A stretch of 55,768 nucleotides of DNA from Phycisphaerae bacterium. Lineage in GTDB: Bacteria > Planctomycetota > Phycisphaerae > UBA1845. Positions 9,359 through 17,033 of this stretch are shown here, piece by piece; the first letter of the stretch is position 1, and every line of letters begins with the position of its first letter. The DNA is taken from the NCBI GenBank assembly GCA_029260135.1, contig JAJDDV010000150.1:1-55768 (forward strand), read 5' to 3'. Below the pieces are notes generated by a model. The model was given only the letters and a program-made list of their open reading frames with translations. It had not been told where the DNA came from and did no database searches. A program made the translations under genes and the position numbers.

Positions 9359-9631
9359 ATGACAATCAATTCGTTTCTGCTCCTTTTGCTGGCCCACTTG
9401 GCTCCCAAGACGTCGGAGGGTCTCTTGGATCTCCTTCTGCGGCTCGAGAAGGAGCTGGGTGATCTCAGCGTCAATGGACTTGCAGAACTCGGCCTGAAGC
9501 TGAACCTGCGAGACGCGGGCAGCGAACTTCTTGCTCTCCGCAACCTCCTCGAAGAGCAAGGTGAGCTGATGGGATCGCCGCTGCTTGAACTCCTGGGCAC
9601 GCTCAGTCGCGACCTGCTTCCGACAGCGTAG
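9359..9631 (+). CDS. Possible small leucine-rich protein (strand uncertain)
   Basis: 90 codons from ATG 9359, with TGGAGG eight bases upstream, and a 13-bp hairpin beginning 45 bases after the stop. These support a plus-strand gene. Against it, nearly a third of the residues are leucine, and the exact reverse-complement codons on the minus strand read as a glutamate/glutamine/lysine-rich coiled coil, so one is the mirror image of the other. The minus reading runs 150 bases antisense into the ACT gene and lacks a good start, so I prefer the plus strand, weakly. No family recognised. Confidence 0.35.
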   Translation: MTINSFLLLLLAHLAPKTSEGLLDLLLRLEKELGDLSVNGLAELGLKLNLRDAGSELLALRNLLEEQGELMGSPLLELLGTLSRDLLPTA

Positions 9632-9675
9632 TCGGATAGCACGCTGAGCCAACAAGCTCAATCCCCCTTCCTTTG

Positions 9676-9714
9676 GATGGGCGGTGGCTTCCTGACCAGA
9701 GGCCACCGCCCATC
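9676..9714. terminator. 13-bp hairpin between convergent genes
   Basis: Arms GATGGGCGGTGGC (9676-9688) and GCCACCGCCCATC (9702-9714) are perfectly complementary around a 13-base loop. It sits between the plus-strand genes ending near 9631 and the minus-strand cluster ending at 9780, where a bidirectional terminator is expected. No long T tract follows on either side. Confidence 0.5.
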
Positions 9715-9779
9715 GGCTGTCTCGTTACCGCCACACACACCGAGAGGCATACGGCCTGCCAGCCGACGATCGAAGCCGT

Positions 9780-10280
9780 CTACGCCGCCCAATCACCCAT
9801 GAGCATCTGCTTCGGTCCCGAGTTCTTGGGCGGGCCAGTGCCGCTCTCCTTCGGCTGCCGCAGGCCATCGACAGGTGGGCTCGCCTTGGCCATCGAGCGG
9901 AGGTTGGCGACGTTGCCCGGGCGCAGGCGGTAGGCGCGGATCAGACCCGCCGCCTCGTCGATTTGATCGTCTGGAACCACGGCCGAGATCTCTGAATCGC
10001 CGAGCTGCGTGGTGATCCCGCCCAGGGCGAGGAGTTGCTCTACCGAACGACGCACGCCCTTTGCTGACTTGAACGCCAGGAACACGATGAGCTGACCGCC
10101 GCCTACAGCGAGGTAGCCGTATCCGCCGATGATGGCGTCCCACCGGTCTTCAACTCCACGATAGGCGGGTTGGCCGACCGGTCCCTTGGGGCGGAGCGGC
10201 AGCAGGGGGTGGCCGTCATGCAGGTTTCGCGTGCGACGGCGGTTCTCGCGTGCATATTCCATCAGTTCTTCCGTTGTCAT
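9780..10280 (-). CDS. Hypothetical protein, last gene of a minus-strand cluster
   Basis: 166 residues. ATG 10280 follows GGAGGACTGTGAA, a strong ribosome binding site. The N-terminus is basic and helical (MTTEELMEYARENRRRTRN), followed by a segment with alternating strands (WDAIIGGYGYLAVGGGQLIVFLAFKSAKGV), a helical middle and a proline/glycine-rich tail. No signal peptide or clear membrane span. I do not recognise the family. It starts one base after the stop of the 10282-10611 gene, so the two are coupled. The cluster lies next to a tRNA fragment, so it could belong to an integrated element, though nothing in this protein proves that. Confidence 0.6.
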   Translation of the reverse strand: MTTEELMEYARENRRRTRNLHDGHPLLPLRPKGPVGQPAYRGVEDRWDAIIGGYGYLAVGGGQLIVFLAFKSAKGVRRSVEQLLALGGITTQLGDSEISAVVPDDQIDEAAGLIRAYRLRPGNVANLRSMAKASPPVDGLRQPKESGTGPPKNSGPKQMLMGDWAA

Positions 10281-10281
10281 T

Positions 10282-10611
10282 TCACAGTCCTCCTTGAAGA
10301 TGCGAGGCCCTGGCGGTTCTCCGTCGGATTTGCCGGTCTGCGCGGTCCTCCCTCACCTTCTGGGCAAGAGTTCCGGTCTCCGCCAGCTCATCCCGTAGTC
10401 GTTCCACATAGGAGATCAGATCGTCGATAGTCTGCTCGTCCGCGGCGTTGTCGGCGTACGCGTACAGCTGGCGGATACGCGCGATGTGCTCCGTCATTTG
10501 GCGACACGTACGCATGAGACCGCGCGGGGTCCGCCGACGAGCCGCGCTCGGAACGGTCTCCCGTAGCAGTCGCAGGCGAGCCATCAGATGAGCTTTACTG
10601 GCTGCGCTCAC
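10282..10611 (-). CDS. Hypothetical helical protein
   Basis: 109 residues, GTG start at 10611 preceded by AGGAGGTCGGT, a perfect Shine-Dalgarno. Almost all helix: arginine-rich first half (MARLRLLRETVPSAARRRTPRG), then a coiled-coil-like stretch (IDDLISYVERLRDELAETG). No known domain seen. It overlaps the upstream gene by four bases (GTGA) and is followed one base later by the 9780-10280 gene, so the three form a translationally coupled operon. Confidence 0.6.
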   Translation of the reverse strand: MSAASKAHLMARLRLLRETVPSAARRRTPRGLMRTCRQMTEHIARIRQLYAYADNAADEQTIDDLISYVERLRDELAETGTLAQKVREDRADRQIRRRTARASHLQGGL

Positions 10612-11012
10612 ACCGACCTCCTCTCCCGCCGGCGGATCGCGTTCCTTCGGTCCCGCAACACCTCTTCCGGAGCGTCGAGCTCCATGAGACGCTCGTATCG
10701 TTCACGGTCGGCTCGTTCCCGGGCCTTGAACCACCGGGGCATACGGTTGAGTGGGCGTCCCCGGCCCGCCGCTCGAATCGCCTCGGCCATCGCCTCGGCC
10801 GAATCAGCGGGGATGACGAAAAACCGTGGGCTTGGGTACCACAGTCGTCTGGTGCGGTGCCGGTTCCAGGTACGCATGCGAACGTACGTTCGTCCGCCGT
10901 GTTCCCGGCGAAAAACGAGAACGGTCCGCCACTCGCCCCACGGAACGGCAGCGATGAAGATGTCCGATGTCCCAAGAATGTCTGGTTTCCTCTGGCTTCG
11001 CGCTTTGCTCAT
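10608..11012 (-). CDS. Hypothetical basic protein
   Basis: 134 residues from ATG 11012, with AAGGA six bases upstream; a reading from 11084 adds 24 residues without a better site. The first 60 residues look like a small beta-sheet domain (DILGTSDIFIAAVPWGEW, TVLVFRREHGGRTYVRMRTW), and the rest is a strongly basic helix (RWFKARERADRERYERLMEL, RRNAIRRRERRSV). The charge suggests nucleic acid contact, but this is inference and the family is not recognised. The stop overlaps the next start by four bases. Confidence 0.55.
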   Translation of the reverse strand: MSKARSQRKPDILGTSDIFIAAVPWGEWRTVLVFRREHGGRTYVRMRTWNRHRTRRLWYPSPRFFVIPADSAEAMAEAIRAAGRGRPLNRMPRWFKARERADRERYERLMELDAPEEVLRDRRNAIRRRERRSV

Positions 11013-11170
11013 CGTCCTTGACGCCTCCGTCGTTGCCAGGCCAACCGGTCTCCTCCTACGTGTTCCGCAATGTGTCTCCCCCAAACCCCCTCGCGTTGAC
11101 CGCGGCCGATCGAACGCGCGGGTTGAAGCCGTTCTTGGTGTCGCCTACGCGATATCACGTTGGCGGTAGA

Positions 11171-11437
11171 TCACTCGTAGTCCTCCGGGGCCTGGTAGGG
11201 GCGTACGCTTATCAAGGCGTGCACGAGCCGCCGTTGTTCAGGGGTAAGCCGAACGGGGCAGGCTAATATCCACGCCTCAAGTGCAGCGCATTTCGCAGCG
11301 CGCAGGTCTTCTCGCGTTGACGCCGAATCACGTAACTCGTGGGCTTGTCTGTACTTAGAGTCGTGTTGGCGGTCGGATACCCTGGGATTCATAAACCCAA
11401 GGTCCCCGGTTCGACCCCGGGCGCCGCTAGTCTTCAT
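11171..11437 (-). CDS. Possible hypothetical protein whose 5' end is antisense to a tRNA fragment
   Basis: 88 codons if started at ATG 11437, which is preceded by AGGAC; an internal ATG at 11392 lies in the tRNA anticodon. The first 15-16 residues (GARGRTGDLG) are simply the antisense of tRNA sequence. The C-terminal half looks more protein-like (REDLRAAKCAALEAWILACP, RLTPEQRRLVHALISVRPY). It could be the first gene of the cluster at 9780-11012, or a frame created when an element joined the tRNA. No family recognised. Confidence 0.35.
   Translation of the reverse strand: MKTSGARGRTGDLGFMNPRVSDRQHDSKYRQAHELRDSASTREDLRAAKCAALEAWILACPVRLTPEQRRLVHALISVRPYQAPEDYE
11383..11429 (+). tRNA. 3' half of a tRNA with CAU anticodon (fragment)
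   Basis: Visible parts: anticodon arm TGGGA-TTCATAA-ACCCA (11383-11399; anticodon CAT 11390-11392, one A-A mismatch at the loop), variable loop 11400-11404, a perfect T arm CCCGG-TTCGACC-CCGGG (11405-11421), acceptor strand CGCCGCT (11422-11428) and discriminator A 11429. The matching 5' acceptor strand AGCGGCG and a normal D arm are absent upstream. This is the piece usually duplicated when an element integrates into the 3' half of a tRNA gene, so it is more likely an att remnant than a working tRNA-Met or tRNA-Ile2. Confidence 0.7.
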
Positions 11438-11968
11438 GTCCTGAATGGCTTGATCGAAAGCACGTGGGCCGACTTTGACAACACCTTGACATCAACCGTG
11501 CCACCGTTCATGTGATCGATCCATAACCCACCATCGGCAGTCTCGGCGCCGCCATCTCACCTGCAAATCAGGAGCCCCAAGCGTGAATGGGAAGGGGTCG
11601 AACGTTGGGCATCCGGGCTTCCCGGTGCCGGATTGCAGCGGATTCTAGGGCGGGATGCCGATTCTCGGACCGGGATCATAAGAACGTTCTTATTTTTGTT
11701 TGAGGGTGAGGCACCGGTTGCTGTAATTGGTTACCGGAGTCGGGCACGTCGGCGCAGGTGGGGTCAGGTCCAGGGACAGGGCCGTCCAAGGTGGTTATCG
11801 CGGTGCGCGTCACCGTTCTTGCCACTTGCCTGCACGGGTCGATCGACGATTGGCGCCGTCTTTGTGCCGGACCCACTGCATCAGTTAGCAGACGGAGCCG
11901 GGCGGTTCTTGGCACTTTGATGCTCGCCGCGCCGTCCAAGCGCTGGGGAAGCCGGAGGAAACACGCTC
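11438..11968. other. Intergenic region upstream of the secreted-protein cluster
   Basis: About 530 bases between the tRNA fragment and the 11969 gene. No convincing gene. The notable feature is the palindrome at 11678-11693, listed separately. Confidence 0.45.
11678..11693. promoter_or_regulatory. Perfect 16-bp palindrome, operator-like
   Basis: ATAAGAACGTTCTTAT is its own reverse complement and is followed by ATTTTTG-like T-rich sequence. With no loop it is a poor hairpin but a good two-fold protein-binding site. It lies about 275 bases upstream of ATG 11969, in AT-rich sequence unlike the surroundings. The binding protein is unknown. Confidence 0.35.
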
Positions 11969-14881
11969 ATGGTTGCAGGTAGTCGATCGGTATCGGCGGT
12001 GATGAGTCTGATCGTTCTCGCCTATGCTGCGGGTGTCGCGGCGCAGGTTCCCGACCATCCCATCATTAGCGAAGTGTACACGGAACCGCCGGGCGCCAGC
12101 GATGGTCCTGTCGGTCGCGACCTTGCGAACGAGCATCAAGAGTTCATCGAGATCTACGTTCCGCCCGCGGCGAACCTCAATCCGATCTACAATCCCAATG
12201 CCCTCAACCTCACCTTTTATGAGGTCGAGGGGGACAAGACCAGCTCCGGATATACGTTGGTCAACTACCGGATCGATATTCCGACGTTTGCCAGGCCTGC
12301 AAGCGGTGTTGTGGTCTTGGGCTGGGTCGACTATGTCGGCAATCCGCCGACGGGTCTGGCCGGGACGCCGAGCACGCGACTGGGGTTGGTGAACGGCGGG
12401 ATCACTGCGATGCCCGCCGATTATCTGTTCGTCGCGATGAACGGCGGTCAGTTTTCGGGTACCACGAACTTTGCCGTGCCGCTGGCGATCTCGCTGATTC
12501 ACATGCCCAACGAAGCGTCGAGCGGGATCATCCAGGGCGGTTCGGGTGCGTATCTTCTGGTCGACCGCAATGACGTTGGCTATGTCGAGCTGTATGACGA
12601 CAAAGACACGGCTCACGTTCCACCGACTGCAAATGCCGACCCGTCGCTGGCGACCGGTACGGTTTTGCAGACGTCGGCGATGACCGATGGTTTCGCCGTG
12701 AATGACGATGACAACGGCAACGGCGGTTTCGGTTTTGAGGTTTTACTGCAGCCGTACAGCGGCGGGACCGACATGGATCTGTCGAATGTCCTTCCGTTCG
12801 GTGGTCCTTTCAGCAAGCTCATTGCGCAGGTTCCGGAGGTCGAGGCCGATGGGCCTGATCCTGGTATCGCCAACGGTTACGCACGTGTCTACGTGGATGT
12901 TCGAAAGACGACGGAGAATCTGTCCTCAGCGGATGATGATCCAGCACAGGATGCGTTGAATGCGTACCGGCACATTCGCAACGACGGACCGTTCTATCCG
13001 ACGCCTGGAAGCGTCGTGGCGACGACATCGCCTCCGGAGCTGAGTTTGGCCTCCGATGCGACGAAGACGTACGACATTCTGGCGGGAACAACGGCAAACG
13101 TTGCGTTGCGCGCCGCCAACGTCGGCGGAGATTATCCGATTGATCTGAGCGTATCGGCGGGAGCCTCGAGTAATCCGTCGGTGGCTACGTTTGGCGGAGG
13201 TGCCGACGCGTCGGCGATCGCGGGTCAGGCCTACGGTCTTCCGGAATTGGCGTTGACCGGGCAGCCGTCGTCACCGCAGGGTGCATCCGCGAGCGCGACG
13301 GTCACGGTGACCGCCTCGAACAGTAACGTCGGTGACCCGGCGGTGTTGTCGCCGATCCAGACGAGATCCGTGACGGCCACAGTACTCAATCCGAGCACGG
13401 GCTTGAACGCGGTGGGGTTGCCGCTTCAGACGACCGTCTTTGCCGCCGTTCAGGCTGTGCCGTCGGATACACTCGTTGCCAACGAGTTCGTTGGCACGAG
13501 TCTGGGGCAGTATCTGGTGGCGCAGCCGGACGTGGCAGCGCTCCAGACCATGGGAAACGCGGCGGCGTTACTCAATCCGTTTACCGACATTCGCAACGCC
13601 TTCGTCGTCGGACCGATGATCAAGGAGCTTCCCGGCGACGGTGACGAATGTATCGACTGGAAGAACCCACCGGGGCCGATCGGTCGACTGAGCTTTGTCG
13701 ATACGGTGTCGTCGTCTGCCGAGGCGGTCGGAGGCACATGTTCGGGAGGCAGCACTCCCGGTCAGCCTTGCGACACCACGAACATGTTCGCCTGTCCGGG
13801 CGGAACCTGCGTTGCGCGAACCACGTACGACGCGAGCATCAGTGTGTGCCTCGCGACGGCGCAGAGCGTGATCAAGGCGATCCGCATTAATGTTCCCGAT
13901 ACGCTGACGTTCGGCGGGTCCTTTTCACCGACGGAATCGGTGAGCTTTTCCGATGCTGCAGGCAACGTCGGCGATCCGGCAAGTAGCCTGACAGACGTTG
14001 CCACGTCGCGAACGTTCGAGATCGCGTTGATTGACACGCAAGTGAGAGCGAACGGCACATTGGAATCAGGGCAGACGGACGACTTCGGTATCGTGGTCGA
14101 GGTGTTGGAGACGGAGCCAGGGTCGTCAGTGGTGCCCGGCGAGTATGTATTCGTCAGCCTCACTGGCGGGTTTCAGGGCGCGGATATTGACGGTGTCGAT
14201 GTGCCACCCGGTGGCAACGTCGCTACGATCGTGTACTTGGATTTGGACAATCTTCACGATTTCTTGGGTATTCGCTCGATTGAGTCGTTGTACATCGTCG
14301 ATGCGCGTGCCGGCGGCGAGGTCGATTTCATCGAGGGCTTCAGCCTGAATCCAGCCGGCAGCTTTCTGGCGTCAGCCGTACCGGCTACGGGGGAGAGTCT
14401 GTGGCGGACGAATCAAAACACCGTGCGACTGACGTTCGCCACAGATATTACCGCACCCGGGGCCGGGGAAATCTTGATTCAACCGATGCTCCCCGGCGGA
14501 TCCTATGGGGCCGATATTTCGAGTGGCGTCGCGTTCACGGTGGAGAACAACCTGGGCGGGCTTCCTAGAATTCTGAAGATCGTGGACGTTGATCCGCCCG
14601 ATCTTGTCCACCGCCAGTGGTACGCCATTCAGAGCGCCGGCGGATGGACGGGCGGTGGTGATTTCCTCGTTCAGTACGTGGTACAGGTGGGGGACGCGGA
14701 CAACAACGGGGTCGTGTTGAACCTGGACGTCGGACTGGTCAACGCCGGGATTCCGAATCTCGGCGCGGACGATCAGGATCGTCGAGACATCGACGGCGAT
14801 GCGACGATTCTCAATGATGACGCCAGTACGGTCAATGCCAGGATTCCGTCGTTCAGGGTCTTGAAGCCGAGCGGTCATTAA
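11969..14881 (+). CDS. Large secreted protein with lamin-tail-like domain and C-terminal dockerin module
   Basis: 970 residues. Residues 1-26 are a signal peptide ending GVAAQ. Residues 30-230 (PIISEVYTEPPGASDG, HQEFIEIYVPP, NLTFYEVEGD) resemble the lamin-tail (LTD) domain found at the start of many bacterial secreted proteins. The middle is beta-rich, and includes a Cys-rich stretch around residue 590 (GGTCSGGSTPGQPCD, ACPGGTC). Residues 907-962 form a dockerin-like module (VGDADNNGVVLNLDVGLVNA, DIDGDATILNDDASTVNA). Likely an extracellular structural or adhesive protein; no catalytic signature seen. Strong GGAGGAA site upstream of ATG. It is first of three same-direction secreted genes; the next reading frame begins right at its stop. 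Confidence 0.8.
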   Translation: MVAGSRSVSAVMSLIVLAYAAGVAAQVPDHPIISEVYTEPPGASDGPVGRDLANEHQEFIEIYVPPAANLNPIYNPNALNLTFYEVEGDKTSSGYTLVNYRIDIPTFARPASGVVVLGWVDYVGNPPTGLAGTPSTRLGLVNGGITAMPADYLFVAMNGGQFSGTTNFAVPLAISLIHMPNEASSGIIQGGSGAYLLVDRNDVGYVELYDDKDTAHVPPTANADPSLATGTVLQTSAMTDGFAVNDDDNGNGGFGFEVLLQPYSGGTDMDLSNVLPFGGPFSKLIAQVPEVEADGPDPGIANGYARVYVDVRKTTENLSSADDDPAQDALNAYRHIRNDGPFYPTPGSVVATTSPPELSLASDATKTYDILAGTTANVALRAANVGGDYPIDLSVSAGASSNPSVATFGGGADASAIAGQAYGLPELALTGQPSSPQGASASATVTVTASNSNVGDPAVLSPIQTRSVTATVLNPSTGLNAVGLPLQTTVFAAVQAVPSDTLVANEFVGTSLGQYLVAQPDVAALQTMGNAAALLNPFTDIRNAFVVGPMIKELPGDGDECIDWKNPPGPIGRLSFVDTVSSSAEAVGGTCSGGSTPGQPCDTTNMFACPGGTCVARTTYDASISVCLATAQSVIKAIRINVPDTLTFGGSFSPTESVSFSDAAGNVGDPASSLTDVATSRTFEIALIDTQVRANGTLESGQTDDFGIVVEVLETEPGSSVVPGEYVFVSLTGGFQGADIDGVDVPPGGNVATIVYLDLDNLHDFLGIRSIESLYIVDARAGGEVDFIEGFSLNPAGSFLASAVPATGESLWRTNQNTVRLTFATDITAPGAGEILIQPMLPGGSYGADISSGVAFTVENNLGGLPRILKIVDVDPPDLVHRQWYAIQSAGGWTGGGDFLVQYVVQVGDADNNGVVLNLDVGLVNAGIPNLGADDQDRRDIDGDATILNDDASTVNARIPSFRVLKPSGH

Positions 14882-14925
14882 TGCCCGCCTGCGGGTTCGA
14901 GGCGCAGCGAAGACGAGAGGTCGAC

Positions 14926-15612
14926 GTGAGCCGTTTGAATCGTAAGTCGAAGCCAAGTTTACTGATCGCAGGATGGATGCTGATGGCGACCTCCGCGTAT
15001 GGCGCGACGGCTACGTTTACGCCTATCGGTCCGACGACGGTGGCACCGGGGACGCCGGTGAGCTTCACCATCACCGTCTCGGCGACCCCGCCGAGCGTGT
15101 TTGACGCCGCCGATATCGTGATCGGCTCAAACGATGCCAGTTCGCTGTCATTCTCTTACAGCACCGCGTGGCAGGCTGCGTTTGGAAATGTTACGCCACC
15201 GACGCCGGTCATGCGGTATGCCCAGGACGTATTCGTTGGCGGCAACAACACGACCCCGGTCGGAACTTCTCTTGCGCTGGGGACGGTGACGCTTCAGACC
15301 GACGGTATGACGGAAGGGACGTTCGACGTGCGAATCGATCCCGACGTCGGCCCGGATGTCAGTTCGTTAGTCTTGGCGGGGCAACACGAAGGCCTCAGTG
15401 GTTTGGGGCAGTTTACAGTTGTCTGTGAGACGTTTGATCCGCAGTGCGACAGTGATGTCGACCTGAGTGACTTTACGCTGTTTCAGTCGTGCATGGCCGG
15501 GCCGATCGATACCGCAACGTCCCCTTGTTTGCGGTTCGATGCGAACGGCGACAGTAGAATCGACTTGGCTGATCTGCATGCGATGTTTGCCCAGTTTACG
15601 GGTGCGTGGTAG
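14926..15612 (+). CDS. Secreted protein with cohesin-like domain and C-terminal dockerin module
   Basis: 228 residues from GTG 14926, preceded by GAGG at five bases; an ATG at 14881 overlapping the previous stop is possible but would place 15 residues before the export signal. Signal peptide ends near SAYGA. Residues 29-165 form a beta-sandwich (FTPIGPTTVAPGTPVSFTITV, ADIVIGSNDASSLSFSY, GTSLALGTVTLQT) with the layout of a cohesin-like domain, nearly repeated in the next gene. Residues 178-226 form a dockerin-like module with two Ca-loop halves (DSDVDLSDFTLFQSC, FDANGDSRIDLADLH) and a cysteine pair. Carrying both module types in one short protein suggests self-assembly or scaffold attachment, but this is inference. 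Confidence 0.72.
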   Translation: MSRLNRKSKPSLLIAGWMLMATSAYGATATFTPIGPTTVAPGTPVSFTITVSATPPSVFDAADIVIGSNDASSLSFSYSTAWQAAFGNVTPPTPVMRYAQDVFVGGNNTTPVGTSLALGTVTLQTDGMTEGTFDVRIDPDVGPDVSSLVLAGQHEGLSGLGQFTVVCETFDPQCDSDVDLSDFTLFQSCMAGPIDTATSPCLRFDANGDSRIDLADLHAMFAQFTGAW

Positions 15613-15626
15613 GAGAAGGAACGCCC

Positions 15627-16964
15627 ATGCATGGTATCGCGTTACGAAAGCACCTCGTTGTCTTGGCTGTCACCATCTCCTTGAGCGGCGTGGCGTCTGC
15701 TTGGGGGGCGACGGTGACGTTTACCCCTGTCGGATCATCGATCGTGGGGCCGGGGACGCCGGTCGTGTACGAAGTCACGGTCTCGGTGTCCACCATCGCG
15801 CAGTTCGACACGGCGGATGTGATCATCGGCTCCGACGACGCGATTGATATCGCCTTCACCTATAGTACGGCGTGGACTTCCGCCTTCGCAAATGTGTCGG
15901 CACCGTTCTTCGATACCGGGATGTATGCACAGGATGCGTTTGTCGGCGGCAACAACCCCACGCCCGTGGGGACGAGTCTATTGCTGGGTACCATCACGGT
16001 GACTACGACGGGTCTTCCGCTCGGCGTGTACGCGGTTCGAGTCGACAATGCGATCGATGGCGTCAGTACGCTGGGGCTGGGAGGTCAGCCGGATCCGCTC
16101 AGCGGAGTGGGGGTCTTTGAAATCCGTGGTTGCTCGGTCGATGCGGACTGCAATGACGGGGTCGCGTGTACGACGGAGAGCTGTGACTTGGCTACGGGGC
16201 AGTGTGTCAATGCGGCCGACCATGCGGTATGTGACGATGGGCTTTTCTGCACGGGCTTCGAGGTTTGCGACCGAAACGTGGGATGTGTGACGCCGGGCAA
16301 TCCCTGTCCGAATCCTGGAGACTGCAACGAGATCGTCGGAAACTGTGGCTGTCAGCCGCCCGTCGTTACCGCGATCGGTCCACGATATATGGAGATCACG
16401 CCGATTCCGGGGCTGACACCGATTGCGTTGCACGTGACCAGCGTCGATCCGGATGTGTCGTGTATCGCGCCCTACGTTCAGGCAGACGGTACGCTCGACG
16501 TGGCGATCGCGAGTGCGGCGTCATCCGACTGGGGGACCCTTTCCGTGCGAGATGCGAACCTGGTCTCCAGTAAGACCTACAGCGTTCAGGCAGATTGTGA
16601 TCCGGCCAATCCCGGTACGGTGATGTCGGCGCCCGCACCGGTCACGCTTTGGCAGTGGGGTGACACGAACAACGATGGCAGTATCACGATTCTCGACATT
16701 ACGCGCGGGATCGACGGGTTCCGAAGTGTCTTCCACCTTCCCGCTGTCCTGTGCCTCGCGGACGCCGATTGCGCGGCCGTCGGACCGAACTTCAAGTGTG
16801 ATACGGCAGCCGGTCTCTGCGCTCAGTTGCGGCTTGAGAATGTGGATCATCTGGGGCCGTCGGGGTGTGGGCCGGAAACCGTGATCAGCATCCTCGACAT
16901 CGTCTGGATCGTGGATTCGTTCCGAGCCGTGCCGCACAACTGCCTGGGGACGTGCCTGCCCTGA
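15627..16964 (+). CDS. Secreted paralogue: cohesin-like domain, cysteine-rich repeats, split dockerin
   Basis: 445 residues from ATG 15627, which follows GAAGGA; upstream GTG 15606 is inside the previous gene. Signal peptide ends SAWGA. Residues 28-165 are a paralogue of the preceding protein's first domain (FTPVGSSIVGPGTPVVYEVTV, DVIIGSDDA, YAQDAFVGGNNPTPVGTSL). Residues 168-245 carry Cys-rich repeats of the DxDCxDGxxCTxExC and CDDGLFCTGxEVC type. Near residues 345-375 is one calcium-loop half (GDTNNDGSITILDITRGIDGF); the second (ISILDIVWIVDSF) comes about 65 residues later, with a Cys-rich insert between them. Probably extracellular and structural; the tandem duplication with its neighbour is clear from sequence. 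Confidence 0.75.
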   Translation: MHGIALRKHLVVLAVTISLSGVASAWGATVTFTPVGSSIVGPGTPVVYEVTVSVSTIAQFDTADVIIGSDDAIDIAFTYSTAWTSAFANVSAPFFDTGMYAQDAFVGGNNPTPVGTSLLLGTITVTTTGLPLGVYAVRVDNAIDGVSTLGLGGQPDPLSGVGVFEIRGCSVDADCNDGVACTTESCDLATGQCVNAADHAVCDDGLFCTGFEVCDRNVGCVTPGNPCPNPGDCNEIVGNCGCQPPVVTAIGPRYMEITPIPGLTPIALHVTSVDPDVSCIAPYVQADGTLDVAIASAASSDWGTLSVRDANLVSSKTYSVQADCDPANPGTVMSAPAPVTLWQWGDTNNDGSITILDITRGIDGFRSVFHLPAVLCLADADCAAVGPNFKCDTAAGLCAQLRLENVDHLGPSGCGPETVISILDIVWIVDSFRAVPHNCLGTCLP

Positions 16965-17033
16965 TCGGACCATCGATTCGAGGCCGCCTCGCAATGGCTG
17001 GACGCGCCGAGTCGGCGGCGTATCCTTGTCGCG

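Noticed and set aside
8969-9706. Minus-strand 245-codon frame with a coiled-coil start
   Set aside because: It runs 150 bases antisense into the ACT gene, its GTG start lies inside a hairpin, and its second half looks like noise. Kept only as an alternative reading of 9359-9631.
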